Positions 48,914 to 57,986 of a stretch of 64,000 nt of DNA are shown here, piece after piece (position 1 is the first letter of the stretch; the number at the start of each line of letters is the position of its first letter). The DNA lies in assembly GCF_018736065.1 (NCBI RefSeq), contig NZ_CP076130.1, positions 444,001-508,000 on the forward strand. The letters run 5' to 3'. The translations under genes were made by a program, and so were the position numbers. The notes under the pieces are model-generated. The model did no database searches. It was not told the origin of the DNA and worked only from the letters and a program-made list of their open reading frames with translations. Source of the stretch: Flammeovirga kamogawensis. Its GTDB lineage: Bacteria > Bacteroidota > Bacteroidia > Cytophagales > Flammeovirgaceae.

Positions 48914-50941
48914 CTATAAATCACCCCACACTACCGGCATGAATACAGTCATTTCAGAATTTCCTCTGTTGTTCCAAGAGAAATATGGAACAAGCTCCGT
49001 TTTATATTCTACAAATTCAGGACGATCTATTGTTGTATAGATTTTGTCTGCTTCTTGATTTTTTCTTAGTAATAAAGATGCTTCAATAGTTGCTACACCA
49101 CCTAATAAATCTGGCTTATAAGAAGCCGTTAAAGGTGCATTTCCTTGTACATAAACATCTAAGATCTTAGTTCCTTCAGGAAGATCAGGTGTTTCCATAC
49201 AATAAACAACTGGACCTCTTTTAATTGCTACTTGGTTACGAGCTTCCTCAATTCTAGGGTGAGCTTCTACCAATTTAGCTTCCATTGGCATATCAATAGT
49301 GATAATATCACCTTTTTTCCATTTTCTATTTACTACAGCATATTTACCAGGAACTGCATCAACATTAGCAGCTTCTCCGTTTACTTTAATTGTAGTACCT
49401 TTTGCCCAATCTGGAATACGTAACATCATATCAAAAGGCTGTTTTTTACTTTTACCTACTGTTATGTTTACACTTCCTTCCCAAGGATAATTAGTTACTT
49501 GATTAAGTTCTAAAGCAGAACCATCTTCTAAGTGAGTTGATAAAGTATTACCACCATATAAGTTTATTGCAATACCATTTTTTGATAAACTATATGCCCA
49601 GTTAGATGATTTAGCAATAGTTCTCACTAAGTTTGGAGGACAGCAGAAACACTCTAAATATGGCTCTCTGTGAGGGCTTTCTGTATTGTGTTTTGTATAA
49701 TCTCTAGATCCATCTACCATACGTAATGGGTTAGAGTAAAAGTAATCTTTACCTTCTATAGAGATACCAGATAAAGCACTGTTAAACAACACCAACTCCA
49801 TCACATCTGCATACTTAGATTCTCCGTGTAAACCTAACATTCTATAAGAGAACATAGAGTTACAAACATTGGCACAAGTCTCGTTATATGCTGTCATGTT
49901 TGGCATCATATACGCATCAATAAAACCTTCTTCAATTTTATCTCTGCTTGTAGAAGCACCATAATGTGCCTGACCAACTGCACCTGTAACATACATTTTT
50001 TGTTCTGTTACATTTTCCCAAAGTCTATCTAACGCATCAACTAATTCTTTTTCTCCAGTTTCAGCAGCAACATCTGCAGCTCCTGCATAATAATACAATG
50101 CCAATACTGCATGTCCTACTGCTTCAGATGATTCTCTTAAAGGAATACGCTCTTGCACCATATCACCAATAGGATAACCTTCTGTTTCTGGAGTATCAAC
50201 AACTTTGTATTTACCTCTATTATTGATAAAGATTTCTGCCAATTGTAAGTACTTTACATCTTTTGTTGTTCTGTACATTTCTACTAATCCCATAATTTGT
50301 GTTTGGTTAAAACCAAAACGACCGTATCTAGGATCTTCTGTATTAAATGTTGAGTAAAGTAAATCTGCATGTTTCTTAGCAATATCTAAAAAGTTACTCT
50401 GCCCTGTAATTCTATAATGAATACATGCTGAAGTTAATAAATGACCAGAATTGTACATCTCATGGTACTTACGGTTTTCATAACGGTCCACTTTTTCATT
50501 TAATTGAATTTGTGTTTGTAAGTAACCGTCTTCCTCTTGTGCTTTACCAATGATTTCTATGTAACCATCAATTTCTTTACGTAGGTTTTCGTCTCCATTT
50601 TGTGCATATACATACATTGCAGCTTCCATCCATTTATAGAAGTCACCATCGTGCCAACGCATACCTTTATGCTTACCTTCTTTCATTCCGGCAGCAATCT
50701 TAAAGTTATTTAAAGCATGGCCAACATCACCTGTTAGTACCTGCCCCATATATGGAACCATTGCGTGTTCTGCGACATCAAATTTATCTGCCCAAAATCC
50801 TGTAGTCCATTTACAGTCTCCAATATTAATACTTTTTAGTTCGACATTAGGAGAATCCTTTTGTCCTAAAATTCCTTTCTCTTGCCCAACAGACAAGTGT
50901 GACAATAGTGCTGTACACGCCACCAATACTAATTTCTTCAT
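48914..50941 (-). CDS. GH127-family alpha-3,6-anhydro-D-galactosidase (copy 1)
   Basis: 675 residues with signal peptide ending SVGQ. The family DUF1680/GH127 signature is present: the zinc- and catalysis-related Glu-x-Cys in YNETCANVC (near 353) and the CFCCPPN motif (near 430), where a cysteine is the nucleophile in characterised GH127 enzymes. GH127-like proteins in carrageenan loci of Zobellia release alpha-linked 3,6-anhydro-D-galactose, so that function is inferred from context. A 14-bp inverted repeat lies upstream. A second copy (about 60% similar by eye) is at 53373. Confidence 0.9.
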   Translation of the reverse strand: MKKLVLVACTALLSHLSVGQEKGILGQKDSPNVELKSINIGDCKWTTGFWADKFDVAEHAMVPYMGQVLTGDVGHALNNFKIAAGMKEGKHKGMRWHDGDFYKWMEAAMYVYAQNGDENLRKEIDGYIEIIGKAQEEDGYLQTQIQLNEKVDRYENRKYHEMYNSGHLLTSACIHYRITGQSNFLDIAKKHADLLYSTFNTEDPRYGRFGFNQTQIMGLVEMYRTTKDVKYLQLAEIFINNRGKYKVVDTPETEGYPIGDMVQERIPLRESSEAVGHAVLALYYYAGAADVAAETGEKELVDALDRLWENVTEQKMYVTGAVGQAHYGASTSRDKIEEGFIDAYMMPNMTAYNETCANVCNSMFSYRMLGLHGESKYADVMELVLFNSALSGISIEGKDYFYSNPLRMVDGSRDYTKHNTESPHREPYLECFCCPPNLVRTIAKSSNWAYSLSKNGIAINLYGGNTLSTHLEDGSALELNQVTNYPWEGSVNITVGKSKKQPFDMMLRIPDWAKGTTIKVNGEAANVDAVPGKYAVVNRKWKKGDIITIDMPMEAKLVEAHPRIEEARNQVAIKRGPVVYCMETPDLPEGTKILDVYVQGNAPLTASYKPDLLGGVATIEASLLLRKNQEADKIYTTIDRPEFVEYKTELVPYFSWNNRGNSEMTVFMPVVWGDL

Positions 50942-50972
50942 AATTGCGTATGTTATTCGTTTTCAGAAGGAG

Positions 50973-51017
50973 TTAGTTGTTTTTAATTAGTGCTACTCTC
51001 TAGTTAAAAACAACTAA
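50973..51017. promoter_or_regulatory. 14-bp perfect inverted repeat in the GH127 leader
   Basis: TTAGTTGTTTTTAA (50973-50986) pairs with TTAAAAACAACTAA (51004-51017) around 17 nt, 33-76 bp upstream of the ATG. It could be an operator or a leader hairpin. The TGTTTTTAA core recurs in the GH16 upstream repeat. Confidence 0.4.
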
Positions 51018-51564
51018 GTTCGCTATTAAATAATCTAAGTATATCAGTCTTTTTTGTTGAAAAAATTAAAGGAAAGGTTATGTGTTTTAAAAAATCATTC
51101 AAGTTTTCATTTCTTTCAATTCGTCAATTTCTTTTCCTTTAATCAACATTACAAAACTAGTTATAAGTGTATTTTGGGAGGTTGTTCTGAATTAATAAAA
51201 TGTTTCATATCGTAAAGGGGACGTAAAGTCACGTAGTTGGTATTGTATATCACATTTTAGAGATAAAAGGGATAAATCCCATATTTTTAATAGCACATTA
51301 TTACACTAAAAAAGTATCTTTCTGTGTGAACGGAAAACAACAAACACCTTAAACAATCATTATTAATAGGTTTTTTAAGTAGCCTTCCAAAAACTTGTAA
51401 CACAAAATTTATTTCAACACTCCTTATGAAAGATTGTATTATCCCTAGATGTTAAAAAGAATAAATAGTAATTGTTCAGATTTTGTCTAGTTTTAGTAGT
51501 AGGTTTAGAACACTACCTATTCATTTAATCAAAAAAATTATTTATTGTACATACGGCTTTTAAT

Positions 51565-51610
51565 AAAAAAAGTCGAATAGTTTGAGAAGATTTATCAATA
51601 CTATTCGACT
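51565..51610 (-). terminator. Terminator after the lipoprotein sulfatase
   Basis: AGTCGAATAGT pairs with ACTATTCGACT (11 bp, 18-nt loop), followed on the minus transcript by about seven U's. Confidence 0.85.
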
Positions 51611-51637
51611 GCCAAGAAATTAGAAATTTTTATTTAT

Positions 51638-53287
51638 CTAATTCTCCAATTGTGCTCTATTTCCTTTCCAACCTTGATCTAATTGTACTGTTAATTTTGC
51701 CACTAAATCAGGATTCGATTTTGCAATATTTACGGTCTCATTAGGGTCTCTAGTATGATCATACAACTCAATATATAACGGTGCAGACTTAGGTTGTTTT
51801 CTGTTTTTCCACAACACAAATCTATATCGATCTGTACGCATTGAATACCCCATTAAATCGTTCTCAAAAAGAGACCTGTCCCATTTTTCTTTCATTTGAT
51901 CTTTAATTTCTTCTTCCACTTCTTCTATTAGAGGTCCAAAATAGGTTTCTCTCATTCCTTCTGAAAGTGGGTTTGCTGCCCATTCTCTTAAAGCTGGTGT
52001 TGGATATTGACTAAAGGCCGCTTTTTTCCAAGGTTGTTTTGGATTTTCCATTAACGGAACTAATGACTGTCCTTCTAAATGTTCTGGTAATGATAATCCC
52101 GCTAAATCACATAAAGTAGGATACATATCTACAAGTTCTACCAAAGCATCAGATTTTACACCAATACTTTTCTGAGATTGACCTGGTGCTTTAATAATTA
52201 ATGGCACACGTGTAGCAATTTCATAATTTGTTGCCTTTCCCCATATACCCATTTCTCCTAAATGGTATCCATGATCTGACCAAAGCATAATTACTGTGTT
52301 ATCTAAAATACCTTGTTCTTCTAGGGCTTTAATCATTTTACCAACTTGAGCATCTACATAACTTGCCGTTGCTAAGTAAGAATGTAATAAATCTGTTGCA
52401 AGCTCTTTAGGAATATCACCTTGTTTTGGAATATTTGCACGAGTTCTCAACTCAAAAGAAGCATGTAAACCAACCGTAGCACCATCTAAAGGAGCTTTAT
52501 CTTGCTGAGATAAATGGATATCCTTTCTATCGTATAAATCCCAATATTTTTTTGGAGCAATAAAATTTAAATGAGGAGAGATAAATCCTAATCCAAGAAA
52601 AAATGGTTTATCAGGATTCTCTTCTAACATTTGTTTCATATTGGCAATAGCAAGGTCTGTATTCATTCCATCTAAATATGTATTATCTGGAACATCTACA
52701 CATTCAAAAGCAGGTCCTAAACCTAAGCCATATTTTGCTTTTGCTCCATACTTTGCTTTCATTTCGGCTTTGTTCTTCTTGTATATTTCTTGATTATCAG
52801 GATCTACATAACCGCCAATTAAATTCATTTTATACCCAAGGAGTTGCTTATTTGGGTTTCTAGACCAAGATTTTTCCTGATCTCTATATTTACCATGATA
52901 TACTTTACCACAATACATTGTCTCGTAGCCATTTTCTTTAAAATGCTGAGGCAACGTAATTATATCTGGGTTTTCGTCTCTAAAATAAGTGTAATTCTCT
53001 ATTACATTAATTGTTTCTGGTCTAGCTCCTGTCATTAAACTAGCTCTTGATGGGCTACAAATTGCTTGTTGACAATATGCTCTGTTAAATTGTATTCCTT
53101 CCGACGATAATTTATCAATGTTAGGGGTTACAGCTAGTTTAGAATCATAACAACCAAACTCTGGTCTCAAGTCATCTATTGAGATAAATAATATATTTGG
53201 TTTTCTTTCTGGAGCTGTCTTCTTTGCAACTTTTGAGCAAGAGAAAATCACTAGACTCAAAAGAAATAAATGAATATACGTCTTCAT
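51638..53287 (-). CDS. S1-family sulfatase lipoprotein
   Basis: 549 residues. A lipobox (VIFSC, Cys 17) predicts outer-membrane anchoring. Metal ligands FISIDDLRPEFG and maturation motif C-S-P-S-R (cysteine 77). The IDDLRPE start, WSDHGYHLGE and length are typical of iduronate-2-sulfatase-like S1_7-type sulfatases, seen in carrageenan loci. Being a lipoprotein, it probably acts at the periplasmic or outer face before exo-hydrolysis. It follows GH127 copy 2 by about 85 bp and ends with a strong terminator. The exact position of the sulfate it removes cannot be read. Confidence 0.92.
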   Translation of the reverse strand: MKTYIHLFLLSLVIFSCSKVAKKTAPERKPNILFISIDDLRPEFGCYDSKLAVTPNIDKLSSEGIQFNRAYCQQAICSPSRASLMTGARPETINVIENYTYFRDENPDIITLPQHFKENGYETMYCGKVYHGKYRDQEKSWSRNPNKQLLGYKMNLIGGYVDPDNQEIYKKNKAEMKAKYGAKAKYGLGLGPAFECVDVPDNTYLDGMNTDLAIANMKQMLEENPDKPFFLGLGFISPHLNFIAPKKYWDLYDRKDIHLSQQDKAPLDGATVGLHASFELRTRANIPKQGDIPKELATDLLHSYLATASYVDAQVGKMIKALEEQGILDNTVIMLWSDHGYHLGEMGIWGKATNYEIATRVPLIIKAPGQSQKSIGVKSDALVELVDMYPTLCDLAGLSLPEHLEGQSLVPLMENPKQPWKKAAFSQYPTPALREWAANPLSEGMRETYFGPLIEEVEEEIKDQMKEKWDRSLFENDLMGYSMRTDRYRFVLWKNRKQPKSAPLYIELYDHTRDPNETVNIAKSNPDLVAKLTVQLDQGWKGNRAQLEN

Positions 53288-53332
53288 TTTTGTAGTGAAT
53301 TAATTAGTGGTATTTAATAGATTGCTTTTATC

Positions 53333-53367
53333 TGCCCACCCAAAATTAGTAGTATTAAGAGTGGGCA
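53333..53367 (-). terminator. Weak hairpin between GH127 copy 2 and sulfatase
   Basis: TGCCCAC pairs with GTGGGCA (7 bp, 21-nt loop) just after the GH127 stop. No U tract, so it may be a processing or attenuation hairpin. Confidence 0.35.
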
Positions 53368-53372
53368 ATTAT

Positions 53373-55394
53373 TTATAAATTATTCCATATCACTGGTAAC
53401 CAAACAGACATTTCAACTGTTCCTCTATTACTCCAAGCATAATATGGTATTAATTGGGTGCTATATTTTTCAAATTTTGGTTTAGCCAAAGAAGTATACA
53501 TTTCTGTATCTTTTTTGTCTTTTCTAATCATTAAGTCTGCTTTTATTACAGATAAACCTCCAAGAAGTTCCGATTGATATTCTGCTTTATAATTGGCATT
53601 CTCTGGTAAGTAAACATCCATAATATCTGTACCTTTTGGTAAGTCGGTTGTTTCTACACAATACACAATTGGTCCACGTTTTACAGCTACCTGATTTCGT
53701 GTTTGCTCAATCTGTTTATGCCCTTCCATCAACTTAATTTCCATTGGCATCTCAAGAGTGATTTTGTCTCCTTTTTTCCATTTTCTATTGATTACGGCAT
53801 ACGTTCCTTCAGACACCTCTTCATTTTGTTTTTTTCCATTGATATAAACCGTCGTACCTTTTGCCCATTCTGGAATACGTAACCTAAAATCAAAAGCTTC
53901 CTTTTTACATTTTTGTATAGAAAAAGTAACTGATCCTTCCCACGGATAATTGGTCTCTTGTTCTAAAACTAACTTTGATCCATCCGTTAATGAAGTTTCT
54001 AATTTATTCCCTCCATATAAATTTACAGCCACACCGTTATTTGTTATGCTGTATGCCCAACCTGCAGATTTTGCAATTGTTCTAACTAAATTAGGCGGAC
54101 AACAGAAACAATTTATATACGGTTCTCTGTTTGCTGCTTCTGTAGATTTGTAATCACCTGTATGAGCATATCTTCTGAGTGGGTTTACATAAAAATAATC
54201 TTTCCCTTCTATAGAAATTCCAGACATTGCCGAGTTTAATAATACTAATTCCATAACATCAGCATATTTCGCATCTCCTTTAACCCCCAACATTCTATAG
54301 CTAAACATTGCGTTGGCAATATTTGCACAGGTCTCGTTGTATGCAGTGGAGTTAGGCATATCGTAGGATGGTAAAAAAGCCTCATGAACAGTATCTTTTT
54401 TCTTAGATAACCCATGATGCGTTTGTCCAACTGCACCTGTGATATACATTTTATGGTCTACAACATCTTCCCAAAGTCTATCCAAAGCATCAATCAATGC
54501 TTTTTCTCCTGTTTCAGAATACACATCAGTTGCACCTGCATAAAAATACAATGCTAAAACTGCATGACCGACGGCTTCTTTAGATTTGCGAAGAGGTGTT
54601 CTTTCTTGCACCATATCACCCACCATTTTTGGTCTGGTATGTGCATCTACAACAGGTTTAGATTTACCTCTCATATTTATAAATAGCTCAGCTAATTCTA
54701 AATATCTAGGGTCTTTAGTTGTTCTATACAACTCTGTTAATCCCATTATTTGAGACTGATTAAAGCCAAAGCGTTTTAAAGAATCTGGCTGAGGGGTGAA
54801 TGTAGCGTACAGATAATCTGCATGTTTAACTGCTATATTTAAAAAGTTCTCTTGTTCTGTAATACGATAATGAATACATGCACTATTAATTAAATGGCCA
54901 CTATTATACAACTCATGATATTTTCTGTTTTCCCATCTTCCTTTTTCTGTTAAGGTTACTTGAGTAGATAAATAACCATCTTCCTCTTGGGCGGCTCCAA
55001 TAATATCAATTAAAGTATCTAATTCGGCTAAAAGTTTTTGATCATTATTTTCGGCATAGATGTACATTACAGACTCCATCCATTTGTAAAAATCTCCATC
55101 ATGCCAAAACTCTCCTTTATGGCTTCCCTCCATCTGCCCTGCTGCTTTCTTAAAATTATTAAGTGCATGGCCAATATCTCCTTTTAAAATTGTACCCATA
55201 TGAGGCACCATTACCTCTTCACAAACTTTGTGTTTGTCTGCCCAAAAACCATTTGTCCATTGGCACTCCCCAATACCTGTACTTTTAAATACAACCTGAG
55301 GGCTATTTGCGTTATCTGTTACACCTTGTGCTAAAAGTATATTTCCTGTTAAAATTGAACAGATAGTTAGTAAAAAAAATCTACACATAATCAT
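53373..55394 (-). CDS. GH127-family alpha-3,6-anhydro-D-galactosidase (copy 2)
   Basis: 673 residues, signal peptide ending LLAQ. Same motifs and spacing as copy 1: YNETCANIAN (near 353) and CFCCPPNLVRT (near 430). Roughly 60% identical to copy 1 by eye over the N-terminal third, so an old duplication with possible division of labour, for example between desulfated and 2-sulfated anhydrogalactose (inference). It precedes the lipoprotein sulfatase and probably has its own promoter in the 495-bp gap after the SusCD unit. Confidence 0.9.
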   Translation of the reverse strand: MIMCRFFLLTICSILTGNILLAQGVTDNANSPQVVFKSTGIGECQWTNGFWADKHKVCEEVMVPHMGTILKGDIGHALNNFKKAAGQMEGSHKGEFWHDGDFYKWMESVMYIYAENNDQKLLAELDTLIDIIGAAQEEDGYLSTQVTLTEKGRWENRKYHELYNSGHLINSACIHYRITEQENFLNIAVKHADYLYATFTPQPDSLKRFGFNQSQIMGLTELYRTTKDPRYLELAELFINMRGKSKPVVDAHTRPKMVGDMVQERTPLRKSKEAVGHAVLALYFYAGATDVYSETGEKALIDALDRLWEDVVDHKMYITGAVGQTHHGLSKKKDTVHEAFLPSYDMPNSTAYNETCANIANAMFSYRMLGVKGDAKYADVMELVLLNSAMSGISIEGKDYFYVNPLRRYAHTGDYKSTEAANREPYINCFCCPPNLVRTIAKSAGWAYSITNNGVAVNLYGGNKLETSLTDGSKLVLEQETNYPWEGSVTFSIQKCKKEAFDFRLRIPEWAKGTTVYINGKKQNEEVSEGTYAVINRKWKKGDKITLEMPMEIKLMEGHKQIEQTRNQVAVKRGPIVYCVETTDLPKGTDIMDVYLPENANYKAEYQSELLGGLSVIKADLMIRKDKKDTEMYTSLAKPKFEKYSTQLIPYYAWSNRGTVEMSVWLPVIWNNL

Positions 55395-55581
55395 TCTAAA
55401 ATTTCGTAAGTATCATTTCAATCAGTTAAGAATTTGTAGTCACTTTTCTGATGTTTTGTTATAAGTAAATGTATGTGGAAAACGAGTTATTTGATTACCT
55501 ATCTATCAATCTGATGTTTCTTTACGTAAATTTATTTGTAGTGTACGTCAAACTTAAAAATCTGCTACTTAAAAACGTTTT

Positions 55582-55645
55582 TATAGGGTGTTTTTTGTCT
55601 CTCTCCATATATATTAATTGATGAAACTCCCTCTCTCACCCTATA
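55582..55645. promoter_or_regulatory. 9-bp inverted repeat with 46-bp spacer
   Basis: TATAGGGTG (55582-55590) and CACCCTATA (55637-55645), followed by GTTTTTT as in the repeat at 6433. Possible operator pair for GH127 copy 2; weak evidence. Confidence 0.25.
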
Positions 55646-55734
55646 TTGTTTGTGATAGAAAATAGTAGTTGCAATTATGTATCAAATAGTAGTTTGGTGT
55701 GGTACTCTTTTTATTAGGTAGAGTTGAGAATAAA

Positions 55735-55775
55735 TAATAAAAAAATGGATGCTTCCTAGAAAGAAACATCCATTT
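55735..55775 (-). terminator. Second terminator downstream of the SusCD-lipoprotein unit
   Basis: AAATGGATG pairs with CATCCATTT (9 bp, 15-nt loop), then at least seven U's on the minus transcript. Confidence 0.7.
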
Positions 55776-55851
55776 CAATAGCCGATAACTCAAGTAAAAA
55801 ATCTTCTTATTTAAAAAATTGAGTAATCGATATAATCAAAATTTAAATAAA

Positions 55852-55881
55852 CCAGAAGAAATTCTAAATGGTTTCTTCTGG
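55852..55881 (-). terminator. First terminator downstream of the SusCD-lipoprotein unit
   Basis: CCAGAAGAAA pairs with TTTCTTCTGG (10 bp, 10-nt loop), 9 bp past the stop codon, with a U-rich tail. Confidence 0.75.
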
Positions 55882-55889
55882 CTTTTAAT

Positions 55890-57974
55890 TTATGGTCGAG
55901 CTTCAATTGCTTTACAATCAAAGTTATCTAAATAGAATTCTAATGCTCCAGTATTAGGAACAGGATCAACCACTTTTAATACTAATTGACGTCGCCCTCC
56001 AGCTAAATCAAAATGTACTATTTGCGTAATTGTTACCCATTCTCCTTTAGTTACTGAAGAGATATTTGGTGTATAATCAATTTTATCACCATTAGGTAGA
56101 GAAGTATCTTGGAAACCAGTGATTAACCCACCAGTAAAATCTACTCCTTCAGGAATATAAATATCAAAAGTAAATAGATAATCTCCTGCAGCGTTTTTCA
56201 TACCGTTGTTCCAATCTTTTCCTGTATGCTCGTTATGGATTGAGAACAATGTAGAAGCTTGAACTGTTCTATCGTCACTCTTATAAGACATACTTGCTGT
56301 GCGGTCAGAAGCAAAATCTGTTGATCTAGCCCATTTTTTTATGTCAGAATCTTGACCTCCATCTTGGTACCAACCTTCTGCAAAAGCATTTCCTAAACCA
56401 GCAGCTTCAATTTCAATACTAATCATATCTGCATTTTCGAACTCGTTTACAGAAGTAATATCCATTACTACATTCTCTGCTTCGAATGCTTCCATTCCCA
56501 TACCTGTAGAAGTTGTAATTCCACCCGTACCTGCATAAGAAATTGTAATCTGATCTGAGTTGTATGTTGTTTCTGCAATTGTAAGGTTAATTACATTATT
56601 GTTAGCAGCATCTATTTCTACATTAGAAATTGACGATGTTGATGAATAACCATTTGGATTTGTAATACTTACAGTAAACTCACCAGCAGCCGAAGGAAGA
56701 ATGTTACCAACTGCAACAGATGTTTCGAAAGAAACCAATCTTGATGGTAATTGTTGTATTGCAGAAGTTTTTAATAATGCTTCATCCACATTTATCATTA
56801 ATGGAATTTTCACCTCTTTATTATTATCTGGAATACCAACAACACCGCTACGTTTTACAACAACCGAACCTGCTTCGAATGGGGTTTGTACAGATGAATA
56901 AACTACATCAGCAGCTTCATCGGTATATTCTCCAAATTCTGTATTAAGAAGTTTCCACGTTCTAGCATTTGTTAAACCTTTTTCTGTTGTATCTACAAAA
57001 CGAAGTGTTTCATTAATTTTTAAAGATACTGTTTGCCATTTGCTATTGTCTGTAGGAATGTCATCTCCATCGTTGAATGTAAATATTAAATCATCACCTT
57101 TATATACTTCATATTGAGGTCTAATTTCTGGTGCTGTAATATTTAGTTTTAATGGAATTGTTTTCTGAATTGTTTGTGATAACGCTTGAGTTGACCCCTG
57201 ACGAATAGATTTTAATGCACCTGCACGTCCTGTACCCGTTTTAGAAGGAGTAACCTCAAATATTCTATTTTTACTGATAGTATCTAAATAAGATAAAGTC
57301 CACTCAGTATCTGTTGGTTTACCCACTGTAGTCGTATCCACAAAAGTAAGAACATCTTCTCCTGCAATTAGATCAATTGTTGGCCAATCAGAATCATCAT
57401 TTCCATCTACAATTTGAGAATGAGGAACGACTAAAACCGTATCTGTATTGTTCTTTAATACATATAAAGCAGGTTCAACGTTTGCATAGACTTCTACATG
57501 AAACGCTGTATCAATAACCCAAATACCTGGATTTGTTGCATGAGGAACAGCTTCCATTTTATGGTTTAAACCATTGTGTGTTACTTTCTTATCAAAAGTA
57601 TTGTATAAACGTACTTTATGAATGCCCGCTTCAGGGAAGTAAACGTGAACTGTTAAGTCTTCACTTTTCTTTCCTTTTGCTTCATCAATAAAAGGAGTTA
57701 AATCTAAATCGTTTTTACTAAAATCTCCTGATAAAAAACTTGAGCTATCTTCGATTGTCCACTCATGGAATAATAACCCTTGAGAAACATCCATAAATGA
57801 GATGTAATCATCTATAGAAATCTCTAAAGTATCTTTATGTTCTTCAGAAAGTGCCCAAGAAATTGCTCTCGCTTTCTGATCATCTGGTATTTGATCTAAA
57901 TCTTTTTCACAAGAGATAAACATCGTTGCGAAAAAACCGATAAGAAGAAGATATATATAATTAAACTTTTTCAT
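55890..57974 (-). CDS. Surface glycan-binding lipoprotein (SusE-position)
   Basis: 694 residues with a lipobox (FISCEKD, Cys near residue 22). PKD/Ig-like modules fill the middle: four segments contain DTT-x-x-G-x-x-x-x-R-T/E-W patterns (FVDTTTVGKPTDTEW; FVDTTEKGLTNARTW), and the C-terminal 150 residues form a jelly-roll-like domain ending with NFDCKAI. It lies 12 bp after SusD, where PULs carry SusE/SusF-type surface glycan-binding proteins. It is probably outer-membrane anchored and captures polysaccharide. I do not recognise a named family, so binding is inferred from position. Confidence 0.75.
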   Translation of the reverse strand: MKKFNYIYLLLIGFFATMFISCEKDLDQIPDDQKARAISWALSEEHKDTLEISIDDYISFMDVSQGLLFHEWTIEDSSSFLSGDFSKNDLDLTPFIDEAKGKKSEDLTVHVYFPEAGIHKVRLYNTFDKKVTHNGLNHKMEAVPHATNPGIWVIDTAFHVEVYANVEPALYVLKNNTDTVLVVPHSQIVDGNDDSDWPTIDLIAGEDVLTFVDTTTVGKPTDTEWTLSYLDTISKNRIFEVTPSKTGTGRAGALKSIRQGSTQALSQTIQKTIPLKLNITAPEIRPQYEVYKGDDLIFTFNDGDDIPTDNSKWQTVSLKINETLRFVDTTEKGLTNARTWKLLNTEFGEYTDEAADVVYSSVQTPFEAGSVVVKRSGVVGIPDNNKEVKIPLMINVDEALLKTSAIQQLPSRLVSFETSVAVGNILPSAAGEFTVSITNPNGYSSTSSISNVEIDAANNNVINLTIAETTYNSDQITISYAGTGGITTSTGMGMEAFEAENVVMDITSVNEFENADMISIEIEAAGLGNAFAEGWYQDGGQDSDIKKWARSTDFASDRTASMSYKSDDRTVQASTLFSIHNEHTGKDWNNGMKNAAGDYLFTFDIYIPEGVDFTGGLITGFQDTSLPNGDKIDYTPNISSVTKGEWVTITQIVHFDLAGGRRQLVLKVVDPVPNTGALEFYLDNFDCKAIEARP

Positions 57975-57986
57975 GTTATGTGTCTT

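Larger units (their letters stand above)
50942..51637. other. Long upstream region of GH127 copy 1
   Basis: 696 bases without a gene. It has the inverted repeat at 50973-51017, the terminator of the preceding sulfatase, and AACAAACACC-type sequence near 51340 that resembles the repeat near 6497. Probable promoter of the GH127-GH2 unit. Confidence 0.5.
55395..55889. other. Gap between SusCD unit and GH127 copy 2
   Basis: 495 bases with two terminators of the SusCD unit (55735-55775, 55852-55881) and an inverted repeat (TATAGGGTG/CACCCTATA at 55582-55590/55637-55645, 46-bp spacer), 190-250 bp upstream of the GH127 start. Confidence 0.5.
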
